Below, in pieces: positions 29,027 through 36,693 of a stretch of DNA of 64,000 nucleotides. Source of the DNA: an uncultured Sphingomonadales bacterium (lineage in GTDB: Bacteria > Pseudomonadota > Alphaproteobacteria > Sphingomonadales > Sphingomonadaceae); assembly GCA_903832325.1 (NCBI GenBank), contig CAILBC010000027.1, positions 310,001-374,000 on the forward strand, given 5' to 3'. Within the stretch, counting starts at the first letter, position 1. Each line of letters opens with the position of its first letter. The notes beneath the pieces are model-generated. The model did not search any database. It saw nothing but the letters and a program-made list of their open reading frames with translations, and had not been told where the DNA came from. Both the position numbers and the translations under genes were made by a program.

Positions 29027-31222
29027 TCAATAACTCGAAAGTATCGCCAGGCTCGGGGCGTCAAGCGGCAGGCCCCTGGCCTGTTTGTCCAGATCCTGCG
29101 CGCGGGCCCTGGCCTGCTGGTCGATCAGCCAGGCATGGATGGCGTCGGCGTCGGCGGGTTTGAGCACATCATCCCAGCGCGGCATGCCCGCCGCCTGGTA
29201 CAGCCCGCCCAGCACGATCTGTTTGAAGGCGGCGTGGGTGGCATCGTTCATCCGGCGCAGATCGGGCGTGATCGATCGCGGCTGGTTCGCATGGCACATC
29301 GCGCAGCCGATGCCGTAATACAGCGCCTGGCCGCGCGCGATCATCTCCGGGGTAACGTCGGCGGCCTGGGGCGGGGGTGGCGGCGCAACCTCCAGCGGGG
29401 GCAGCAGCGGGGGCAGGGGCACCGGCCCGCCGCCCAGCCTGAACACCAGCAACCGGCCGCTGTTGCCGCGTTGATAGGCCGCCGAATAGCGCGGCACATA
29501 GGGGTATCCGCCGCCGCCCCACGCCGCCATGACCGCGATATATTGCACCCCGCCGATGCTGTAGGTCATCGGTGCGGCCATGATCGAGGTGCCCGTCTGG
29601 ATCGACACAAGCTGCGCGCCGGTCCGTGCATCAAGCACGCGCAATTCGCCCGACAGCGTGCCGTGGACAATCAGGCCCGATGCCGTGGTCAGCACGCCTG
29701 CCCGATCCTGCCAGCCACCGGCGGGTACCGACCAGACGGTGCGCCCGGTCAGCGGATCGATCGCGCGCATTTCGGAACGCGCCGGATTGGCCTTGGCATC
29801 GGCCCAGGCCGGCAGCGCCTTTACCGCGGCGGCCACTGGCGGGGGCAGGGTGGGCAATGCCTGCGCCAGATCGGGGGTAAAGATCAGCGCCGCGCCATTG
29901 TTCAGCCCTTTGGCGGCATAAGGTTTCGGCCCCGGCGGCACGAAGATCAGGTTGCCCATGTCAAGCACCGCGCCATACCACAGCCCGGTCGTGCGGTCGT
30001 AGGATCCGGCATGCCAGTTGCGCGCGCCGGGCGTTGCCGGAAAGATGATCTTTGGCCCGGCAGAAATATCGGCGGCGGCGGGATTGAGCTCGGGCTCGCC
30101 GGTTTTCAGGTTGATCGACCGGGCCCAGTTTACCCGCACAATCGGATTGGCGCGCAGCACTTCGCCGGTTGCCCGGTCGATGACATAGAAAAACCCGTTC
30201 TTGGGCGCGTGCAGCACGACCGACCGGTCGCGCCCGTCGATTGTCATGTGGGTCAGGATCATCGGCGCGTTGGCGTCATAATCCCACTGATCCTCCGGGC
30301 TTTCCTGATAGAACCAGCGCATCCGCCCGGTTTTCGCGTCGATTGCCACCAGGGACGAGGTATAAAGATTGCGCCCGCCTTTGGGGCTGCGCGCGGTCAG
30401 GCTGTAGGGTTCGGCATTGCCGGTGCCGACCAGCACCAGCCCGGTTTCGGGATCATAGGCGATGGCATCCCACGGCGATCCGCCGGCGCCGATGTCCCAC
30501 CGGCTGGCCGGGTCCCAGGTCTTTGCCGCGGCCTCCAGCTCGGGATTGTCCTGCGCGCCCAGCGCCGGGCTGCGCGGGGTGGTGTGAAACCGCCAGCGCT
30601 GCGCACCAGTGCGGCGGTCATAGGCGGTAACATAGCCGCGCGCGTCATAATCCGATCCGGCATTGCCCAGCACCACCACATCGCCGGCGATTTCGGGCGC
30701 GCCGGTGGAGCTCATCCCGCGGGAATGGTCCTCGATGCTGTCAACTTTCCACACCACCTGCCCGGTGCGCGCATCGAGCGCATAGAGCATGCCGTCGAGC
30801 GCGCCGACATAGACCAGGCCATCGGCCACCGCGACGCCGCGATTGGCCATGTCGCAGCACACCCAGCGGTTCACCTGCATGTCGGTTTCGGGTTCGAACC
30901 GCCACAGTTCGCGGCCGGTCGCGCCGTCAAAGGCATAGACGCGCCCGGCCACGCCGCTGGTATAAAGCACACCGCCCACCACCACCGGCGTTGCCTCCAG
31001 CACGCGATTGGTGCCCAGTTCTGCCTGCCAGGCCAGGCCCAGCCGCGCGACATTGCCGGGGTTGATCGCGGTCAGCGGCGAATGATGCGCCTTGCCCGGA
31101 TCGCCGCCCGGGCTGGCCCATTCGCCGTCGGACGCTGCCGCCAGCGGCTGCACCGCCAGAATCAGCGCGGCCAGCATGAGCGAGACCGGCGCCGCAACAC
31201 AGGATTTCACGGCCGAAATCAT
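29027..31222 (-). CDS. PQQ-dependent quinohemoprotein alcohol dehydrogenase
   Basis: Periplasmic alcohol dehydrogenase: signal peptide, eight-bladed PQQ propeller, then a C-terminal cytochrome c domain (CAMCH at 640-644 after a Pro-rich linker). The vicinal disulfide Cys122-Cys123 of PQQ dehydrogenases is present (WVCCDM). The catalytic-Asp motif reads WDYDAN (Asp314, Asp316). An Asp two residues after the catalytic Asp is the known mark of lanthanide-using enzymes, whereas many calcium quinohemoproteins have Thr or Ser there. 731 residues. It sits 13 bases before the flavoprotein gene. It probably oxidises an aromatic or propanol side-chain alcohol. Confidence 0.9.
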   Translation of the reverse strand: MISAVKSCVAAPVSLMLAALILAVQPLAAASDGEWASPGGDPGKAHHSPLTAINPGNVARLGLAWQAELGTNRVLEATPVVVGGVLYTSGVAGRVYAFDGATGRELWRFEPETDMQVNRWVCCDMANRGVAVADGLVYVGALDGMLYALDARTGQVVWKVDSIEDHSRGMSSTGAPEIAGDVVVLGNAGSDYDARGYVTAYDRRTGAQRWRFHTTPRSPALGAQDNPELEAAAKTWDPASRWDIGAGGSPWDAIAYDPETGLVLVGTGNAEPYSLTARSPKGGRNLYTSSLVAIDAKTGRMRWFYQESPEDQWDYDANAPMILTHMTIDGRDRSVVLHAPKNGFFYVIDRATGEVLRANPIVRVNWARSINLKTGEPELNPAAADISAGPKIIFPATPGARNWHAGSYDRTTGLWYGAVLDMGNLIFVPPGPKPYAAKGLNNGAALIFTPDLAQALPTLPPPVAAAVKALPAWADAKANPARSEMRAIDPLTGRTVWSVPAGGWQDRAGVLTTASGLIVHGTLSGELRVLDARTGAQLVSIQTGTSIMAAPMTYSIGGVQYIAVMAAWGGGGYPYVPRYSAAYQRGNSGRLLVFRLGGGPVPLPPLLPPLEVAPPPPPQAADVTPEMIARGQALYYGIGCAMCHANQPRSITPDLRRMNDATHAAFKQIVLGGLYQAAGMPRWDDVLKPADADAIHAWLIDQQARARAQDLDKQARGLPLDAPSLAILSSY

Positions 31223-32079
31223 GCCGGATCATCCCACGGGCTGGGCATACGATAGGGCACGGTGATGAAATTGGCCTCGATCTGGCAGATCATGCCGTGG
31301 TCGATCTTGAACAGTTCGGAAATGTAAAAGCTGTGCGGGCGGCGCACCGGGCTTTTCACCGTGCGCCCGTCGGTAAGCTGATAGGTATCGAGCCGGCCCG
31401 AATGGTCGATGAACCCGAACGCCAGCACCAGACCGCGTTCCTCGTCCACCAGCGGAAATCGGCGTGCGCGCAATTCGTCGTCATAGCGGTAATTGCCCAT
31501 GCGGAACTGCGCTTCGCACCCCAGCGCGGAAACGGGCACGATCTTGCCGAAATCGGGGTTGTTGGTGGTCTGCACGCCGTTTTCGACGCGCTGGCAATCG
31601 GGGTGAAACCGGGTGTGGATCGTCCCGTCGTTCAGTTGCAGCGTGTCGAAATAGCCGTTGGACAAACGCACCATTTCGGCGCGCGGGCTGGGCTCTGCGG
31701 CGTCGGCCTCAAGGATCGGCTTGGTCCAATAGTGCGGGTTTTCAAACTTGATGCCGCTGTCCGACTGGCGGACGATGCACATTTCGGCCTCGGCCACGGC
31801 GCCGGCTTCATCAAACACCAGCCGAAGGGTAAAGCCCGATTCCTCGATTGCCTCGATCACCGTGCCGAAAAACCCGACCTGGCGGGTGTGCACATCGGCA
31901 AAGCGCAAATCATAGGGGCCCAGATCCTGAATCGTGCCCCACACGCCGTCGCCTGGCGCCAGCATCACGTTGTTTTCCGAAACGCGGGCATCCGCGGCCC
32001 AGTGCACCGCCGCCGAATCGCCCCGGCGCAGCGCCGCCAGAAAGCTGTCGAGCGCAGCATAAAGCGCCTGCCGGTCCAT
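31219..32079 (-). CDS. Conserved protein with NTF2-like N-terminal domain, first gene of the oxidation operon
   Basis: A 286-residue protein without a signal peptide. The N terminus (MDRQALYAALDSFLAALRRGDSAAVHWAADARVSENNVML) resembles the helical start of NTF2/SnoaL-like domains. The rest contains beta-rich segments (TLRLVFDEAGAVAEAEMCIV, GLVLAFGFIDHSG, SFYISELFKIDHGMICQIEANFITVPY). It overlaps the PQQ dehydrogenase gene by ATGA, so the operon has five genes. I cannot assign a reaction; a lyase, hydratase or isomerase role would fit the fold. Confidence 0.7.
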   Translation of the reverse strand: MDRQALYAALDSFLAALRRGDSAAVHWAADARVSENNVMLAPGDGVWGTIQDLGPYDLRFADVHTRQVGFFGTVIEAIEESGFTLRLVFDEAGAVAEAEMCIVRQSDSGIKFENPHYWTKPILEADAAEPSPRAEMVRLSNGYFDTLQLNDGTIHTRFHPDCQRVENGVQTTNNPDFGKIVPVSALGCEAQFRMGNYRYDDELRARRFPLVDEERGLVLAFGFIDHSGRLDTYQLTDGRTVKSPVRRPHSFYISELFKIDHGMICQIEANFITVPYRMPSPWDDPA

Positions 32080-32211
32080 GGTTTCTCCCGATTTTATCAC
32101 GCGTCTTGCTGGTACCGGCTTGTTCCGGCCAGGCTTATACCCTATCAAATGTTAGAAAGAGCGCAAGGCCTCAGCGACCTGCCGCGCCACACGGGAAAGG
32201 ACGCAGGATCG

Positions 32212-32601
32212 ATGCCGCATTCGCCGGTGGAACAGGCCAATCTGCGCCACGTGCTGGCGATGTATCACGCCGTGCTGATCGCGCTCGATTCGTCACAGGT
32301 CGATGATTTTATTGCGCCGCAATATGTGCAGCATTCGTCGCTGGCCGAACCGGGCGTGGCGGCGCTGAAACGCTGGCTGGATGACCGGCGCGCGGATTCG
32401 CCCGATGCGCAACAGACCATCCACCGCGCCTTTGCCGATGGCGATCATGTGATCGTGCATGTGCACGTGCGGCGCTGGCCGGGCGATCGCGGGCTGGCGG
32501 TGGTCGATATCTTCCGGCTGGAGGGCGGGATGATCGTTGAACACTGGGACGTGCTGCAGGAAATTCCGGAGCATCCGGTCAATCCCAATGCGATGTTCTG
32601 A
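32212..32601 (+). CDS. SnoaL-like (NTF2 fold) protein, cytoplasmic copy
   Basis: A 129-residue SnoaL-like protein of the aldol-condensation-enzyme type: NLRHVLAMYHAVLIALDSSQVDDFIAPQYVQHSSLAEPG, then VIVHVHVRRWPGDRGLAVVDIFRLEGGMIVEHWDVLQ with the family's catalytic-looking His/Asp pair near EHWD. I use the ATG at 32212. It shares its C-terminal third with the next gene product, so the two are tandem duplicates. Divergent from the PQQ/flavoprotein operon. Substrate unknown. Confidence 0.8.
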   Translation: MPHSPVEQANLRHVLAMYHAVLIALDSSQVDDFIAPQYVQHSSLAEPGVAALKRWLDDRRADSPDAQQTIHRAFADGDHVIVHVHVRRWPGDRGLAVVDIFRLEGGMIVEHWDVLQEIPEHPVNPNAMF

Positions 32602-32621
32602 TTCTGATGAAAGGGCACGCC

Positions 32622-33110
32622 ATGCGCTTTTTTAGGCTGATTCCCCTGCTTGCCAATCATGTCCTGCTTGCCAGCCCAGTTCTGCTTGCCGGTCTTGTCC
32701 TGCTGGCGCCGGTGCCCGTTGCGGCCAGGCCCTGCACCACATCGCCAAAAGTTCTGGTTACGCGGTTTCTCGATCTGTTTTACGTGCAGCACAAAGTGCG
32801 TGAAGCGTTCATGACTTACGTCGATCCGGGTTATATCCAGCACAACCCGCTCGCCGCCAACGGACGCGACGCGGCGATTGGGTTTCTCGAACCCTTTGCC
32901 GCATCGCACCCCGATCAGCAGGCAGAGATCAAGCGGATCATTGCCGAGGGCGATCTGGTGGTCGCGCACAGCCATGTGCGTTGGGCCAGGGGCGATCGCG
33001 GTGCGGCGGTGGTCGATATTTTTCGCGTGGCCGGCTGCAAAGTGGTCGAACACTGGGATGTGCTGCAACCCGTTCCGGAGACTTCGGCCAATGCCAACAC
33101 CATGTTCTGA
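32622..33110 (+). CDS. SnoaL-like protein with signal peptide, exported copy
   Basis: Paralogue of the preceding gene with an added export signal. Residues 1-36 form a signal peptide whose core is a 6-residue repeat (VLLAxx), encoded by four 18-bp DNA repeats at 32643-32714. The mature domain (LVTRFLDLFYVQHKVREAFMTYVDPGYIQHNPLAANG... VVDIFRVAGCKVVEHWDVLQPVPE) parallels the cytoplasmic copy. I prefer the ATG at 32622, which has AAAGGG six bases upstream, to the one at 32607. Its end overlaps the following SDR gene by 20 bases. Confidence 0.78.
   Translation: MRFFRLIPLLANHVLLASPVLLAGLVLLAPVPVAARPCTTSPKVLVTRFLDLFYVQHKVREAFMTYVDPGYIQHNPLAANGRDAAIGFLEPFAASHPDQQAEIKRIIAEGDLVVAHSHVRWARGDRGAAVVDIFRVAGCKVVEHWDVLQPVPETSANANTMF
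32643..32714. repeat. 18-bp tandem repeat, four copies, encoding a signal-peptide core
   Basis: Units CCCCTGCTTGCCAATCAT, GTCCTGCTTGCCAGCCCA, GTTCTGCTTGCCGGTCTT and GTCCTGCTGGCGCCGGTG share the frame and encode repeated VLLA blocks of the exported SnoaL-like protein. Confidence 0.88.
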
Positions 33111-33855
33111 TCGCGCGCGCTTTGCCGGCCGGGCGGTCGCGATTCTGGGCGGCAATGCCGGAATCGGGCTGGCCGCGGCCCGCCTGTTTGCGGCCGAAGG
33201 CGCGCGCCTGGCCATTACCGGACGCAATGCCGCGACGCTGGACGCGGTTGCTGCCGAAACCGGCGCGTCGGTCCATGTGGCCGATATGGGCGACATCGCG
33301 GCCAGCACCGCGGCGCTGCACGCCATCGGTGCCGCGCTCGGGCCGATCGACGTGCTGTTTCTCAATGCCGGGGTGGGCGGGTTTGCGCCCGTGGCCGATG
33401 TGACCGAGCCGTTCTGGGACGGCATTCACGATGTCAATCTGCGCGGCGCGTTCTTTGCGCTGCAGGCGGCGATCCCGTTGATGCGCGATGGCGGCGCAAT
33501 CGTGGTGACCGGATCAATCGGATCGATTGCCGCGGTGCCGGGCAATGTGGCCTATGCTGCGGCCAAGGCGGGCCTGCGCGCGGTGGTGCGGATCGTCGCC
33601 AAGGAACTGCTGCCACGCGGCATCCGCGTCAACATGGTCAGCCCGGGCCCCACCGAAACCGAAATTTTCAAACGCGATGCCTCCGCCGCCGAAATTGCCG
33701 CAGTGCGCGACATGCTGTCGGGCGTGGTGCCGATCGGCCGCATGGGCGAAGCCGAAGAAGTGGCCCGCGCCGCGCTGTTCCTGGCCAGCAGCGAGGCCAG
33801 CTTTATCAACGGGGTGGACTTGTTCGTCGACGGCGGGTGCCTGGAACTGGGGTGA
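33091..33855 (+). CDS. Short-chain dehydrogenase/reductase
   Basis: A classical 254-residue SDR: NAD(P) fingerprint GGNAGIGLAAARLF (about 20-33), NAGVG, the active-site Ser in VVTGSIGS, YAAAK (Tyr and Lys of the catalytic tetrad), and the C-terminal end FINGVDLFVDGGCLELG. The ATG at 33091 overlaps the preceding SnoaL-like gene in another frame. It probably oxidises an alcohol made or used by the SnoaL-like proteins. Substrate unknown. Confidence 0.87.
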   Translation: MPTPCSDRARFAGRAVAILGGNAGIGLAAARLFAAEGARLAITGRNAATLDAVAAETGASVHVADMGDIAASTAALHAIGAALGPIDVLFLNAGVGGFAPVADVTEPFWDGIHDVNLRGAFFALQAAIPLMRDGGAIVVTGSIGSIAAVPGNVAYAAAKAGLRAVVRIVAKELLPRGIRVNMVSPGPTETEIFKRDASAAEIAAVRDMLSGVVPIGRMGEAEEVARAALFLASSEASFINGVDLFVDGGCLELG

Positions 33856-33861
33856 CCGTAT

Positions 33862-33988
33862 ATCCTCCCCGAAACGGGGAGGGGGACCAGCGAAGCTGGT
33901 GGAGGGGCTTCGCCCCACAAACCTTGCTTTAACGGGCAATGCCCCTCCACCACCCTTCGGGCGGTCCCCCTCCCGTGTCGGGGAGGAT
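33862..33988. repeat. Mosaic palindromic intergenic repeat, copy 3
   Basis: Left module ATCCTCCCCGAAACGGGGAGG plus GGGACCAGCGAAGCTGGTGG, a short core, then inverted modules ending GGGGAGGAT. It occupies nearly all of the gap between the convergent SDR and aldehyde dehydrogenase genes. Confidence 0.85.
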
Positions 33989-33989
33989 T

Positions 33990-35465
33990 TTACAGGCCCG
34001 TTGGCACGGCATCGAGCAGCATGGTCTTCATTTCCAGATAGGGCAGCAGGCCTTCGGGCCCGCCTTCGCGGCCGATGCCCGATTGTTTGAACCCGCCAAA
34101 CGGCAGGCCGAAATCCATGCGCAGCCCGTTCTGGCCAAACCCGCCGGTGCGGATCTTGCGCCCGATTGCCCAGGCGGCATCGGCATCGTGGGTCAGCACC
34201 GAACCGTTCAGGCCATAGGCGCTGTCGTTGGCGATGGCCACGGCGTGGTCTTCGCTATCGGCGGGGATCAGGCACAGCACCGGGCCAAAGATTTCTTCCT
34301 GCGCAATGCGGCTGGCATTGTCGACATTGGCAAACAGCGTCGGTTCGATGAAATAGCCGACATTGAGATGCGCCGGCCGCCCGCCGCCGCAGACCAGATC
34401 GGCGGTGCGGCGGCCTTCCTCGATATAGCTTTCCACCCGTTCCAGCTGGCGCTTCATGGCCAGCGGGCCCAATTGCGCCGCGGGATCATCGCTGTGCCCG
34501 ATGCGCACGGCGCGCATTTCGCCCGCGATCGCTTCGGCCAGTTCATCATGGCGTGCGCGCGGCACGATCACCCGGCTGAGCATGGCGCAGACCTGGCCGC
34601 TCATCATCGTGATCGTGCCGGTGAGCAGGCGGGCGGCATCGGCAATCGCGAAATCATCGCGCAGGATCGCCGCCGATTTGCCGCCCAATTCCAGCGTGCA
34701 GCGCGCCATGCGCCCGGCGCAGACGGTGGCGATGCGCTTGCCCGCCAGCGTTGATCCGGTGAAGCTGACTTTGTCGACACCCGGATTGCACACCAGGTGG
34801 TCGCTGGCTTCGCGATGCGCAGGCACCAGATTGACCACGCCCGGGGGCAGGCCGGCCGCTTCGGCCGCTTCGGCAATCAGATAGGCCTCAAGCGGGGTTT
34901 CGGGCGAAGGCTTCATGATCACCGTGCATCCGGTCAGCAGGGCATAGGCGACTTTGTTGGCCATGATCCCGAACGGCCCGTTCCACGGCGCGATGGCCGC
35001 CACCACGCCGACCGGTTCGTGCACCACCAATGCGCAGGCCGCGGCCATGCTCGGGCGTTGTTCGACAAAGGCAAAGTTTTCGGCAAAGCCGGCAATCTGG
35101 CGCAGGGCCATCACCGATCCCGCGTGCATCGGCCCGGCAAAACTGGCCAGGCCCCCCATCTGCGCGCTCCACGCGCGCGCCAGTTCGGGCACGCGCGGTT
35201 CCAGATGGTCGATCATCCGGCGGAACGCGGCGATGCGCGCCGCTGGCGGGGTTTCGCGCCATGGCCCGTTATCGAACGCATGGCGCGCGGCGGCGACGGC
35301 TGCGTCCATGTCGGTCTCGCAGGCTTCGGCCACACGCGCGACGACCTGTTCGGTATCGGGCGACACCAGTTCGATCAGCCGGCCGCTCTGCGCCGCCACC
35401 CAGGCGCCGCCGATGTACAGGTGTTCGGGATGGGCGATGGCGATGCCTTCGGGCAGCAGAGTCAT
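33990..35465 (-). CDS. NAD(P)-dependent aldehyde dehydrogenase
   Basis: A 491-residue ALDH: PWNGPFGIMANKVAYALLTGCTVIMKPSPETP (cofactor site), FTGSTLAGKRI, LELGGKSA with the general-base Glu, and SGQVCAMLSRV with the catalytic Cys; the end FGLPFGGFKQSGIGREGGPEGLLPYLEMKTM is typical of aromatic and betaine-type ALDHs. I use the ATG at 35465, which overlaps the upstream NTF2-like gene as ATGA. It is the last gene of an operon with two NTF2-like proteins, so the aldehyde is probably their product, for example vanillin-type. Confidence 0.92.
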   Translation of the reverse strand: MTLLPEGIAIAHPEHLYIGGAWVAAQSGRLIELVSPDTEQVVARVAEACETDMDAAVAAARHAFDNGPWRETPPAARIAAFRRMIDHLEPRVPELARAWSAQMGGLASFAGPMHAGSVMALRQIAGFAENFAFVEQRPSMAAACALVVHEPVGVVAAIAPWNGPFGIMANKVAYALLTGCTVIMKPSPETPLEAYLIAEAAEAAGLPPGVVNLVPAHREASDHLVCNPGVDKVSFTGSTLAGKRIATVCAGRMARCTLELGGKSAAILRDDFAIADAARLLTGTITMMSGQVCAMLSRVIVPRARHDELAEAIAGEMRAVRIGHSDDPAAQLGPLAMKRQLERVESYIEEGRRTADLVCGGGRPAHLNVGYFIEPTLFANVDNASRIAQEEIFGPVLCLIPADSEDHAVAIANDSAYGLNGSVLTHDADAAWAIGRKIRTGGFGQNGLRMDFGLPFGGFKQSGIGREGGPEGLLPYLEMKTMLLDAVPTGL

Positions 35466-35896
35466 GGATGGATATCCTCGGCAGGTGGGGGGGCAGGTGG
35501 GGGCAGGGCGCATTCGACACGCGTGATCTGCCCGTTGCAGGTGGTATAGAAAATGAACTGGCGGATCACCTGGACATCGCCCGTGCGGATCGGAAAGAAC
35601 CCGGTGGCGCCGCGCGCATCCAGATCTTCGCGGGTCAGATCGCGCAAGGCCTCGATCCGCACATCGGCATCGATCGCGGTCACCGTGTCGGATGCGGCAA
35701 AGGCGCGCACCGCAACGCTTTCACGCACATGCGCGTGAAGCCAGCGGTAAAATTCCTTCAATTCCTCGCGCGAGGTGATCGTGATGCCGAAAAAGTCCAT
35801 CCGCGGCGGATCGACATAGAAATCGGCCACCCCGTCATAATCGCGCGCGTTAAAGGCGGCGAGATAGCGGTCATAGGCCGCGCGATCGAGCATCAT
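35462..35896 (-). CDS. NTF2/SnoaL-like protein
   Basis: A 144-residue single-domain NTF2-fold protein: LDRAAYDRYLAAFNARDYDGVADFYVDPPRMDFFGITITSREELKEFYRWLHAHVRE, and a C-terminal strand pair VQVIRQFIFYTTCNGQITRVECAL. The start at 35896 overlaps the preceding gene as ATGA; the frame runs farther up inside that gene but is not conserved-looking. Middle gene of the NTF2-NTF2-ALDH operon. No catalytic residues can be assigned by eye. Confidence 0.75.
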   Translation of the reverse strand: MMLDRAAYDRYLAAFNARDYDGVADFYVDPPRMDFFGITITSREELKEFYRWLHAHVRESVAVRAFAASDTVTAIDADVRIEALRDLTREDLDARGATGFFPIRTGDVQVIRQFIFYTTCNGQITRVECALPPPAPPPAEDIHP

Positions 35897-36525
35897 CGTG
35901 CCCATGCCTTTCCGGTGACCGGGTTGGGATAGTGGTAAGGCGGAATGAACACCCCGGGATAGGATTGGTACGCCACGGTTTGCGGCGCATCGGGCGGAAA
36001 TTCGGGCAGGGCGGTGCCCATCGGAATGCCGCCGGCGGCAAGGCCTTCGTGCCAATCGGCATAATATGTCACGAAACAGTGCAGGCGCGCGATTTTCCAC
36101 AAGCCGCCTTCGCGGACATAGGCGTTTTCATAGGTCGCTTCGCCAACCAGCGCGCGCGGTGGCTGCCCGCTGGCGTCGGGCACGGCCACTTCCATGATCG
36201 CACGCCAGCGCCCCATCGCGCGATCGCCGTCCAGCGTAACGAGCGGCTGCAACTGCATGTGGTTGAATACCGCGCCGGGCACCAGCGAAGGCAGGCATTT
36301 GAGATAGCCGCGAATCCGCGCCTGTCCGCAGATCAGCCCGCGCGCCGCGATTTCCAGCGTGGCATCGGGCGCAAACAGGTCTGCGGCTTCGTCCCACTGC
36401 GCCTTGTCGACATAATAGCCATAGGCGGTCTGGAGGCGGATAATCGCGCGCTCGTCTTCGATCAGCGCGATGCGGCGCGCCAGATCGGCCCGGGAATCCG
36501 GCATGTTGCCGTTGGTTTCGCGCAT
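35893..36525 (-). CDS. SnoaL_4-type NTF2-like protein, candidate lignin-dimer lyase
   Basis: A 210-residue protein with the SnoaL_4 layout (RIALIEDERAIIRLQTAYGYYVDKAQWDEAADLFAPDATLEIAARG...). The core resembles the NTF2-like protein at 61009-61728 (LQMAYGYYIDYN). From memory, N. aromaticivorans LdpA/SYK-6 LsdE, which remove formaldehyde from a beta-1 dimer to give lignostilbene, are NTF2-fold proteins; this gene is one of the candidates here. The ATG at 36525 follows a GGGAGA ribosome site. It starts the operon ending in an ALDH. Confidence 0.75.
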   Translation of the reverse strand: MRETNGNMPDSRADLARRIALIEDERAIIRLQTAYGYYVDKAQWDEAADLFAPDATLEIAARGLICGQARIRGYLKCLPSLVPGAVFNHMQLQPLVTLDGDRAMGRWRAIMEVAVPDASGQPPRALVGEATYENAYVREGGLWKIARLHCFVTYYADWHEGLAAGGIPMGTALPEFPPDAPQTVAYQSYPGVFIPPYHYPNPVTGKAWAR

Positions 36526-36632
36526 TGCATCATCTCCCGCACGATGCCGGATTGCCCGGTCCCGCATAGCCTAGCAAATCCCGGAAATGATAACAAATGA
36601 TAAGGTGAAGGGGCGCAGTTGAAACGAAAAGG

Positions 36633-36671
36633 GCCAAAACGAAAAGGGGGCAGCCGTTGCCGACCGCCCCC
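36633..36671 (-). terminator. Rho-independent-type terminator after the TonB receptor gene
   Basis: Read on the minus strand, GGGGGCGG pairs with CTGCCCCC (7 of 8) and is followed by TTTTCGTTTT, 22 bases past the receptor stop. A 14-15 bp AAACGAAAAGG duplication forms the T-rich part. Confidence 0.6.
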
Positions 36672-36693
36672 GTCCGTTTCCATGGTGTCAGGA

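Noticed and set aside
32141..32170. Operator copy before the SnoaL-like gene at 32212
   Set aside because: TATCAAATGTTAGAAAGA resembles the left part of site 7, but the right arm CATACAA is missing.
36560..36605. Operator copy before the NTF2-like gene at 36525
   Set aside because: The minus-strand TATCATTTGTTA matches only the left half of site 7; no right arm at the proper spacing.
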